In this document: in pieces, positions 26,508 through 34,206 of the stretch
How the letters are laid out: the number at the start of each line of letters is the position of its first letter
Position numbering within the stretch: position 1 is the stretch's first letter
From: Bacteroidota bacterium
GTDB lineage: Bacteria > Bacteroidota > Bacteroidia > JABDFU01
Assembly: GCA_016183775.1 (NCBI GenBank)
Contig: JACPDY010000035.1
Coordinates: forward strand, 1 to 36,031
DNA length: 36,031 nucleotides
Direction: 5' to 3'
Program-made: the position numbers and the translations under genes
Notes under the pieces: generated by a model
What the model was told of the DNA's origin: nothing
Seen by the model: the letters and a program-made list of their open reading frames with translations, nothing else
The model's database searches: none

Positions 26508-28817
26508 TCAGGACGCTTTCGCGTACCTGTAATTTTCATATTGTTTGGAATAGTACTGCAGCCTTCTGATCCTGACTTTGTTCAGGATCAGGTGAATTTT
26601 AAAGCGATTCTTTTCTATAATCTCATCCACTTGAGTCAGCGAATTTTGATATGGAGCTATGGCATTTAGAATGTAAATATTTAAATCAGTAAACTGCATC
26701 AGTGTCATCGCATCAGAAATAATACCTACAGGCGGGGTATCTATAATAACGTAATCAAAATTGTCCTTCCCGTATTCAATGATCTTCCGGGTTGTTTCAT
26801 TCAGTATTTTTTCTGAGGCTTCACTTATGGTTGTTTTTGATATTATTGCAAAAAGATTCTCAATTTTAGTATTAATAATTGTTTCCGGTATACTTAGTTT
26901 TTCTTCAAATATTTCGTTCATGCCGGTTTCTTTATTTCTTAATCCCAATACATTGGCAAGGTTGGGTTTATGGAAGTCCATGTCCAATAGCAAAACTCTT
27001 TTTTTTGTTTTTGCCAGTATTGCCCCCAGGTTAACCGCATTAAAAGTTTTTCCCTCTGCCGAATTATGGGAGGTTATAAGAATAACTTTTGTTTTTTTTC
27101 CGGCAAGTTCAAATTAAAGGTTTGTACGAATCGATCCTAAAAGAGATGATCCCAGCGGGTGATTAAGGGTGTCATAAATAGTATTGAGTTTTTTCTTGCT
27201 TAATTCGATAAATGGCATTTCCCCCAAAATAGGTATGGCGGTTTTTGATTTCAAATACTCCATAGTTTCTATAGATTCATAAAAAAAGTTTTTGATATAT
27301 ATGATGCCTGCGGATATGGCTAAAGCAAGGATGATATAAAAAAATAATTTCCCATTATCGGCCGGCATACTTCTTTCAATGATATGTGCGGATTCAAATA
27401 TCTTGTATTCGGGTGCCATGGCAGCCTGGGCAATAAGTATATTGTTCCTTTTTTCTAAAAGGTTCATGTACATTGCTTCATTTACTTTCAATTGCCGCTT
27501 CAGATCCATTAAATACATCTGATTGTTGTTAAACAGGTTTCCTTTTTCAGAAGGTTCATCAATAGCTGTAATTTGCTTCTGGAAGTATGCTATTTTGTCT
27601 TCAACCGTTTTCTGGCCGTTTTGTATATACTTAAGCAGGTCGTTTTTCCTGTTCTCGTAATTATTATCTATTTTATGTATAACTATGCTTTTTTCTGTGG
27701 CATCAAATAAGTTTTCGTTTTTATCTAAGTGCATGTCATATAATTCCGATAAGCTGGTTTGCAGAAAATTGTCATCAATTTCGCCAAAGTAGGGTGGAGG
27801 AAGGCCTTTGTTGTTTTTGTTCTCAACAATATATTTTTCCAGATCAGCAAGCATAATTCGCTGCAATTCAAGTTTTCTTTTGTCGATCATCAGGTTGGTT
27901 AATTCCGAAACATATTTCTGTTCGGCAATACTTTCATTCATCATTCCGGTTTTCATGCTGTATTTACGCAGACTGTCTTCAACATTTCTTAAAATTCCTT
28001 CAGTTCCGCGCAGCAGCTTGTCGATCCCGTTAACCATTTTATAATTCCGTTCGATCTGTGATTTAATGGTATTGTTGAGATATACCTTTGCAAGTGTGTC
28101 AAGGAACGCTACTGCTCTTGCCGGAAAAATATCCCTGTATGTGACCTGTAATACAGCCAGGTCCTTTGTGAGCTGAGTGCTTAACATAGATTGGTACTTT
28201 CCGACAAGAGACGATTTGTCGTGTATCTGAACAAAATAATCAGTTTGTTTCACCTGATTTGTGAGGGTATCTCCAGGGAACTTTTTTTCTACAAGAAGTT
28301 TTATCTCCGGATCTGTTATAGCACTGTCAAAAAAGCAACGATTCTTAATAGTTGTTTTCAGTTTGTCGTAGCTATATTCGAACTCGTTTTCATTGATAAC
28401 CCTGAACTTAATAAACTGTTCATGCAGCGCGGGATCTATAAGGACTGTTATTATATTAAAGGGCTGAGTGCCATAGATCTCTACATAATTTTTATTTTCT
28501 TTTATATAATAGGAAACATCCAGATTAAGGCTTTCAATGGTTTTTTGCATTATACTGGGAGCATTTATCCCGGTCATTTCATCAGAGTAATCAGTGTAAT
28601 TTTTGGCATTAGCTTCATTATACTTAAGTGAGATTTGTAATTGCGCAAGTGCACCTTCCACACGGGTGGCGGTATAATAGATATAACTGCTTATTGCCAC
28701 AACCAAGGCAATTGCAACTATATACCAATTATTAACAAACAACTGCCAGGCTCTCCTCACTGTACTCAACTGGATCTTGGCCTGTTCATTTAGCTTGTTT
28801 TGATTTATTATTTGCAT
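26508..28817 (-). pseudogene. Wzc-like polysaccharide co-polymerase / tyrosine kinase, interrupted by an in-frame TAA
   Basis: One continuous frame of 770 codons, with a TAA at 27114-27116 (codon 568). Upstream 567 residues: transmembrane helix 1 (about 31-50), a Wzz-type periplasmic region with coiled coils, transmembrane helix 2 (about 495-515), and TAIPILGEMPF. Downstream: Walker A SAEGKT (586-591), Walker A' LLLDMDFHKPN, Walker B YVIIDTPPVG, and a tyrosine-rich tail YYSKQYENYRY typical of BY-kinases. The frame does not change across the stop, and no ATG, GTG or TTG lies between the stop and Walker A, so a separate kinase with a complete P-loop could not start normally. The stop may be a recent mutation, a sequencing error, or a read-through site. 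If it is real, polysaccharide export regulated by this kinase is lost. Confidence 0.82.
26566..26591. repeat. 10-bp inverted repeat inside the kinase coding region
   Basis: CTGATCCTGA (26566-26575) pairs with TCAGGATCAG (26582-26591) around a 6-nt loop. It encodes LILNKVRI, which matches the expected protein family pattern, so it may simply reflect codon choice. Confidence 0.4.
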
Positions 28818-29159
28818 TTACAGAAAAATATTAAACATACTTGGCCTTAATCAAATTCGTGTTTAAAATTAAGTAATATTCTTAGTTATAAGTATTTGCT
28901 AAAAATCTTACATATGTAATTATTTGTATTGATACGTAATATTCTATATAAAGTTGCAATTATTCGTTCTTTTATATGTGTATACATGTAAAAATTCGAC
29001 ATAAGTGGAATTCGCCTACCTTAAACAGGTGTTAATCTCGTCCAAAAAGTATAAAAAAACATCCAAAATCATTGATAATGAGTTTGTTTCCGCTTTATCG
29101 GTGGAGCGGGGATTTTGCTAACTTTATCGTTTGTTTTCCACTATTATTTAAAGCAATTT
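28818..29159. promoter_or_regulatory. Divergent A/T-rich control region between the Wzc-like gene and gldF
   Basis: The 342-nt spacer serves two genes transcribed away from each other, so it must hold both promoters. It contains a perfect 12-bp palindrome TTACATATGTAA (28908-28919), a possible operator. No perfect TAnnTTTG box at correct spacing was found for either gene. No coding frame is supported. Confidence 0.35.
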
Positions 29160-29891
29160 ATGCTTGTACTCTTAAAAAAGGAGATCAATTTATTTCTTAA
29201 TTCATTTGTCGGCTATCTGGCTATTGTGTTTTTTTTGCTGAGCACAGGACTCTTTTTATGGGTGTTGCCTGTGGATTTTAATATTCTGGATAATGGTTTT
29301 GCCAACATCGATGCACTGTTTTTAATTGCTCCATGGGTATTTTTATTTCTGATACCGGCTATTACCATGCGTACATTTGCCGATGAAAAAAAAGGTGGCA
29401 CCATTGAACTTTTATTGACAAGTCCGCTTACCGATCTGAAGATCATTCTGGCGAAATATTTCGCTGGTGTCATCCTCGTTATCATTTCTTTACTTCCTAC
29501 ACTCACTTATTATTATTGTGTTTCTCATCTGGGAAACCCTCCCGGGAATATTGATACCGGCGGCATGTGGGGTTCATATATTGGCCTGCTGTTTTTGGCT
29601 TCGGCCTTTGTGGCAATAGGTGTATTTGCTTCGGCTATAACCAGTGACCAGGTAACGGCGTTTATCACGGCTCTGTTTTTATGCTTTTGCTGTTATACCG
29701 GATTTGAGTACATAAGTTCACTTGAGTTATTTGGAAAAATTGACAGTGTGATTATTTCTCTCGGCATTAACGATCACTATATCTCTATGAGCCGCGGTGT
29801 TATTGATACGCGTGATGTTATTTATTTTGCAAGTCTGATCACTGTATTTATTATTTCAACACGTACTGTACTCGAAAGCCGGAAATGGTAA
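29160..29891 (+). CDS. gldF: Gliding motility ABC transporter permease GldF
   Basis: About 243 residues from the ATG at 29160 (MLVLLKKEINLFLNSFVGYLAI, the normal GldF start); a TTG 45 nt upstream would add an unusual extension. Six hydrophobic segments are visible. The motif MRTFADEKKGGTIELLLTSPLTD after the second segment is typical of ABC-2 type permeases such as GldF. With GldG and the ATPase GldA (not in this window), it forms a transporter needed for gliding in Flavobacterium. Its stop overlaps the GldG start by 7 nt (29885-29891), so the two are translationally coupled. Confidence 0.93.
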   Translation: MLVLLKKEINLFLNSFVGYLAIVFFLLSTGLFLWVLPVDFNILDNGFANIDALFLIAPWVFLFLIPAITMRTFADEKKGGTIELLLTSPLTDLKIILAKYFAGVILVIISLLPTLTYYYCVSHLGNPPGNIDTGGMWGSYIGLLFLASAFVAIGVFASAITSDQVTAFITALFLCFCCYTGFEYISSLELFGKIDSVIISLGINDHYISMSRGVIDTRDVIYFASLITVFIISTRTVLESRKW

Positions 29892-31600
29892 AAGATAACA
29901 TAAACATACGGCCGCAAAAAAGACGTGATATACTTAACCTGATGTTGAGTATGATAATAATTATTTTGCTGAATTATATATGTTCATTTGTTTTTTACCG
30001 CATTGACCTTACTTCTGAAAAACGATTTACACTCACATCCGGTTCGGTTCAGCTTGCCAAAGATCTTGATGATGTGGTGTTTGTTAAGATATACCTCGAT
30101 GGAGATTTTCCGGGAGCACCCGGATTTAAAAGACTTCGGGATGCCACTAAAGAGCTGCTTGATGAGTTCAGGGCTTATTCAGGTGACAATATTGAGTATG
30201 AATTTGTAGACCCCAATGCTATAACCGACAAAAAACAGCGCGGACAGCTATATGAACAGTTGGATAAGAAAGGCCTGCAAGCCACCAACCTTGAGGTAAA
30301 AGGAGAAAAAGGTGTTAGTCAGCAGATCATTTTTCCTGGTGCAATTGTTACCTTTAAAGGTCGTGAACTGCCATGGCAACTCCTTAATACCCAAACAGGA
30401 GTCGATCCGAATGAGCAATTGAATAATTCGGTGCAAACACTGGAGTATGAGTTTTCCAACACGATACGCCGGCTTAACAAGGGTATAAAACCCCGCATAG
30501 CATTTATTGACGGACAACATGAGATTGATTCACTCCAGGTAGCCGATGTAGCGATGGACCTTAGTGAATACTACGATATTGAGCGTATCACAATAAACAA
30601 TCAGTTGAAAAGTCTTGATGGCTTAAAAGCTATTATCATTGCCAGGCCGGATAGTGCATTTGATGAAAAGGATAAGTTTATTATTGATCAATACGTTATG
30701 AATGGAGGGAATGTTTTCTGGTTGATCGATCCTGTTTACGTGAGTTACGACAGTTTACGGAAAAGTGCTGCCACATTAGGTTTAGAGAATCAGCTTAATT
30801 TAAAAGATCAGCTTTTTAAATACGGAGTCCGTATCAATGCTAATCTTATCCAGGATCTGCAATGTTCCGCTATACCGGTTAACAAAGCACTTGTAGGCCA
30901 GCAGCCTCGTTTCGAGTTGATGCCGTGGTTCTTTAGTCCGCTGATCATTTCGAGCGAACAACACCCCATCGTAAAAAACCTCGATCTTATAAAGTTTGAT
31001 TTTGTAAGTTCGATCGATACCATCAGGACAGAAAATGTGCGTAAAACTATTTTACTGAAAAGTTCACGTTACACCAAATTGATAAATTCACCGGTGCGCA
31101 TTAATCTGGCTATGGTCAATATTCGTCCGGATGAAAATCAATTCAAAAAATCATTTCAGCCTGTGGCTGTGTTATTAGAGGGTAAATTCGAATCATTATT
31201 TAAGAACCGTATTCCTCCGAGTATCGCAAAGGATAGCGCTATTGGCTTTAAGGAAACAGGAAAGCCGGCGAAGATGATCATAGTTTCGGATGGAGATGTT
31301 ATCAGGAATCTTGTTGACCGCAACGGGCAGCCAATGCCTTTAGGTTATGATGTTTATACCCGCAAAATGTATGGTAATAAAAATTTCATACTTAATTGCA
31401 TGAACTGGCTGTGTGATGATTCGGGCTTGATGTCGGCACGCGCACGTGACATTAAATTACGGATGCTTAACAAAAAGAAGATCGTTGCCGAACGGGTAAA
31501 ATGGCAGGTGATCAATACTTCGCTGCCGATAATATTTATTGTTATATTGGGTGTTGTACTGTATTTTATAAGGAAAGGAAAGTATGCATCTAGAGGGTAA
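29885..31600 (+). CDS. gldG: Gliding motility ABC transporter auxiliary protein GldG
   Basis: A 571-residue protein with one N-terminal transmembrane helix (about 20-40, MLSMIIIILLNYICSFVFY), a large periplasmic ABC_transp_aux-type domain (RFTLTSGSVQLAKDLDDVVFVKIYLDG, GVDPNEQLNNSVQTLEYEF, PRIAFIDGQHE), and a C-terminal transmembrane helix (about 545-562). It partners GldF. The last codons (tail ...YASRG) and stop lie inside a 24-nt segment identical to an internal part of the same gene at 31176-31199, so the natural C-terminus may have been altered. A strong palindrome follows. Confidence 0.92.
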   Translation: MVKDNINIRPQKRRDILNLMLSMIIIILLNYICSFVFYRIDLTSEKRFTLTSGSVQLAKDLDDVVFVKIYLDGDFPGAPGFKRLRDATKELLDEFRAYSGDNIEYEFVDPNAITDKKQRGQLYEQLDKKGLQATNLEVKGEKGVSQQIIFPGAIVTFKGRELPWQLLNTQTGVDPNEQLNNSVQTLEYEFSNTIRRLNKGIKPRIAFIDGQHEIDSLQVADVAMDLSEYYDIERITINNQLKSLDGLKAIIIARPDSAFDEKDKFIIDQYVMNGGNVFWLIDPVYVSYDSLRKSAATLGLENQLNLKDQLFKYGVRINANLIQDLQCSAIPVNKALVGQQPRFELMPWFFSPLIISSEQHPIVKNLDLIKFDFVSSIDTIRTENVRKTILLKSSRYTKLINSPVRINLAMVNIRPDENQFKKSFQPVAVLLEGKFESLFKNRIPPSIAKDSAIGFKETGKPAKMIIVSDGDVIRNLVDRNGQPMPLGYDVYTRKMYGNKNFILNCMNWLCDDSGLMSARARDIKLRMLNKKKIVAERVKWQVINTSLPIIFIVILGVVLYFIRKGKYASRG

Positions 31601-31614
31601 ATTCGAATCATTAT
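31591..31614 (+). repeat. Ectopic 24-nt exact copy of an internal gldG segment
   Basis: Positions 31591-31614 repeat 31176-31199 without mismatch, beginning TAGAGGGTAA and ending AATCATTAT. In the internal copy it encodes part of the conserved LLEGKFESLF; in the second copy it is read in another frame and provides the gldG stop codon. Confidence 0.9.
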
Positions 31615-31626
31615 AGCCCATAACCC

Positions 31627-31673
31627 AGCGTATAACCCTGACAGAGTTTTAAACTCTGTCAGGGTTATACGCT
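31627..31673. repeat. 47-nt perfect palindrome, probable terminator or mobile palindromic repeat
   Basis: Two 23-nt arms (31627-31649 and 31651-31673) pair perfectly around a single central T. The arms contain CCCTGACAGAGTTT and AAACTCTGTCAGGG. It lies 27 nt after the gldG stop. There is no long T-run after it, so it may be a mobile palindromic repeat that also ends or stabilises the gldFG message. Confidence 0.85.
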
Positions 31674-31746
31674 AAAGTTTAATATAAATATGAAATAGCC
31701 ATGATACCTTCAGTATCAAAAACACGGATGAATATCATGGGTGTTC

Positions 31747-31766
31747 CCTGTCTGCCGACAGGCAGG
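31747..31766. repeat. Third copy of the CCTG(C/T)CTG palindrome
   Basis: CCTGTCTG (31747-31754) pairs with CAGGCAGG (31759-31766), one G-T mismatch, around CCGA. It matches the core of the palindromes in prmC and at 26184-26215. It lies in the spacer before the DUF4340 gene. Confidence 0.7.
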
Positions 31767-31801
31767 CATCCGACAATCAGAAACTTTAAAAATATATACG
31801 T

Positions 31802-32842
31802 ATGAAACGTAATAAAGTGGCCATTGTACTTGTTGTACTCCTTGGTAGTATCAGCTTTTGGTTCATTGTGAATAATAAAAAAAGCACCCTAAGAAAGGGC
31901 TTACGTGATTTTGCATTGGAAGATACCGCGGGTGTAACTAAACTTTTTTTAGCCGATAAAAATAACAGAGCAATCACTCTTGAAAAACAACGGCCCGGAC
32001 TTTGGCGTTTAAATGATAAATTTTATGCGCGGAACGATGCTGTGAATATGTTGCTTGAAACGATGAAGCAGATTGAAGTGAAAAGTCCGGTCAGTAAAAA
32101 TGCGCAGGAAAACGTTATTAAATCACTGGCTGCCGGTGGAATTAAAATTGAAGCATACAAAGGTGATAAGCTGATAAAGATCTACTACGTGGGTTCTGAA
32201 ACCCAGGACATGTTAGGCACATACATGCTATTGGCTGATCCGGAAACAATGGAGAACTCGACGGTTCCCTATATTACCTATATTCCTGGTTTTGATGGAT
32301 ACCTTACCACCCGTTATTTTACGAATGAAACGGATTGGCGCGACCGATCAGTGTTCCGCTACACTCCTCCTGAAATAAAGTCGGTAAGGGTCGAGTTTCC
32401 GTCGAAACCCGATGATGGTTTCGAAATTAACAATTTACCGGGTGTAAAATTCGAGGTGCGATCATTGTTGGATAATATTCCTCTGACTGCCATTGACACA
32501 ATGACTGTTAAGCAATACATCAGTTATTTTCAAAATATTCAATATGAACTGATTGAGAAACTTGAAAAAAGTCTTATAGATTCAGTTTCTGTTTCAACCC
32601 CGATCAATATTATAACAGTTACAGATGTAAAGGGAAATAAAAATGTTGTAAAACTATTTTATAAGAGTGCAGCTCCCGGCGCAGTCGACCATATTACAGG
32701 CAAACCTGCCGTATACGATAAAGACCGTATTTTTGCACTTATTAACAATGGGGCCGATTTTGTCACTGTCCAATATTTTGTTTTCGGTAAGCTGCTGCAG
32801 CCGATTACCTATTTTAGTCCAAAGGACAATGTTAAAAAATAG
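31802..32842 (+). CDS. DUF4340-domain membrane-anchored protein
   Basis: A 346-residue protein with an N-terminal transmembrane/signal anchor (KVAIVLVVLLGSISFWFIV, about 5-23) and a periplasmic region. The pattern LEDTAGVTKLFLADKNNRAITLEKQRPGLWRLND is typical of DUF4340, whose members follow gldG in many Bacteroidota. The order gldF-gldG-DUF4340-dnaN is known from that phylum, so a supporting role with the GldFG transporter is plausible, though not shown. It is separated from gldG by 201 nt holding three repeat elements, so co-transcription may be weakened here. Confidence 0.75.
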   Translation: MKRNKVAIVLVVLLGSISFWFIVNNKKSTLRKGLRDFALEDTAGVTKLFLADKNNRAITLEKQRPGLWRLNDKFYARNDAVNMLLETMKQIEVKSPVSKNAQENVIKSLAAGGIKIEAYKGDKLIKIYYVGSETQDMLGTYMLLADPETMENSTVPYITYIPGFDGYLTTRYFTNETDWRDRSVFRYTPPEIKSVRVEFPSKPDDGFEINNLPGVKFEVRSLLDNIPLTAIDTMTVKQYISYFQNIQYELIEKLEKSLIDSVSVSTPINIITVTDVKGNKNVVKLFYKSAAPGAVDHITGKPAVYDKDRIFALINNGADFVTVQYFVFGKLLQPITYFSPKDNVKK

Positions 32843-32968
32843 TGCATAACTATTTATTTTAAAAACAGGTCTAATCCTTCTCAATAAGCTACATTTACTC
32901 GTCAGCTGCTTATCAATTTTTAGGGGTAAGGGCATGTTTTACTAATAATTTAAACTCAATTTTTAAAT

Positions 32969-34090
32969 ATGAAATTTATTGTATCCAGTTCTGCTCTTTT
33001 AAAACAATTACAAGCTCTTGCCGGTGTTTTAAATACCAACAATACCTTACCGATCCTCGATAATTTTTTATTTGAAATTGAAAAAGGTCAGTTAACGATC
33101 TCTGCATCTGATCTTGAAACAACAATGACGACCATTGTTTCTGTTGAATCAAAAGACAGTGGCAGTATTGCGATCCCAGCCAAACTGTTGATCGACACAT
33201 TAAAAACATTTCCGGAGCAGCCGTTGACATTCACGATTGATAAAAAGAAGTTTGGTATTGAAATAAGTTCGGATTATGGAAAATACAAACTGACCGGGCA
33301 AAATGGCGACGAGTTCCCAAAGATCCCGAGTATACAATCGGCCTCTTCAATTGAAGTGGATGCAGCAATTTTAGCCGAAGCGATCAATAAAACTATATTC
33401 GCAACAGGTAATGACGAGCTGCGTCCTGTTATGTCAGGTGTATTTTGTCAACTTGCCGCCGACAGTCTCACGTTTGTTTCTACTGACGCGCATAAATTAG
33501 TTCGTTATCGCAGGAATGACGCTAAGTCTAAGGCAGCAGCTTCATTTATTTTACCCAAAAAGCCCTTGAATCTTCTGAAAAATATTTTACCAAATGTGGT
33601 TGAGAAAGTGAAGATCGAATACAATAATACCAATGCATTTTTCTCTTTTATCGGTACAACGATCATCTGTCGTTTAATAGATGGCAAATACCCGAACTAT
33701 GAGGCTGTTATCCCTGCAAGTAACCCTAACAAACTTACAGTTGATCGTATGGCATTTTTAAATTCGATCAGGCGTGTGGCTATTTTTTCCAATAAAACCA
33801 CTCACCAGGTACGTTTTAAAGTAGCAGGCAGCGAGTTGAGCATATCCGCCGAAGACCTTGACTATTCAAATGAAGCGAGCGAGCGTCTTACCTGTCAATA
33901 TGTGGGTGAGGATATGGAAATCGGATTCAATTCCCGTTTTATTTTAGAAATGCTTACCAATATTGACAGTGAAAGTGTAACATTGGAAATGTCGGCTCCA
34001 AACCGTGCGGGTATTTTATTGCCATCCGAGCATGACAATAAAAAAACAGATACACTAATGTTGGTAATGCCGGTTATGTTGAATAACTAG
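32969..34090 (+). CDS. dnaN: DNA polymerase III sliding clamp, beta subunit
   Basis: A 373-residue ring-forming clamp that tethers DNA polymerase to the template. The N-terminus MKFIVSSSALLKQLQALAGVLNTNNTLPILDNFLFE, the central PVMSGVFCQLAADSLTFVSTDAHKLV and the C-terminal EMLTNIDSESVTLEMSAPNRAGILLP and LMLVMPVML are characteristic, in the usual three-domain order. Length is normal. TACATTTA (near 32889) is one mismatch from the -7 box but lacks a good -33. dnaA is not in this window, as expected when dnaN is away from the origin in Bacteroidota. Confidence 0.97.
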   Translation: MKFIVSSSALLKQLQALAGVLNTNNTLPILDNFLFEIEKGQLTISASDLETTMTTIVSVESKDSGSIAIPAKLLIDTLKTFPEQPLTFTIDKKKFGIEISSDYGKYKLTGQNGDEFPKIPSIQSASSIEVDAAILAEAINKTIFATGNDELRPVMSGVFCQLAADSLTFVSTDAHKLVRYRRNDAKSKAAASFILPKKPLNLLKNILPNVVEKVKIEYNNTNAFFSFIGTTIICRLIDGKYPNYEAVIPASNPNKLTVDRMAFLNSIRRVAIFSNKTTHQVRFKVAGSELSISAEDLDYSNEASERLTCQYVGEDMEIGFNSRFILEMLTNIDSESVTLEMSAPNRAGILLPSEHDNKKTDTLMLVMPVMLNN

Positions 34091-34206
34091 GTCTCATTCC
34101 TGAAACCACCGAAACGGAAAATAAGAATCAATTAAATTAACTTCACCAATCGGTATCGGAAATCGGCTTTTAGAGGTGTCCTTATAAAACCGAAGGTTTC
34201 AAAAAA

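Noticed and set aside
26508-26993. A separate 161-residue ATPase gene starting at TTG 26993
   Set aside because: That start would remove the Walker A motif, which is encoded just upstream in the same frame. It is the 3' part of the interrupted Wzc-like gene.
28191-28631. A 146-codon open frame on the + strand opposite the Wzc-like gene
   Set aside because: The opposite strand encodes a recognisable co-polymerase with transmembrane and coiled-coil segments. The + strand frame lacks a family pattern.
29119-29126. TAACTTTA as the gldF -7 box
   Set aside because: It has a mismatch at the conserved G, and the nearest TTTG is 32 nt upstream, outside the usual spacing.
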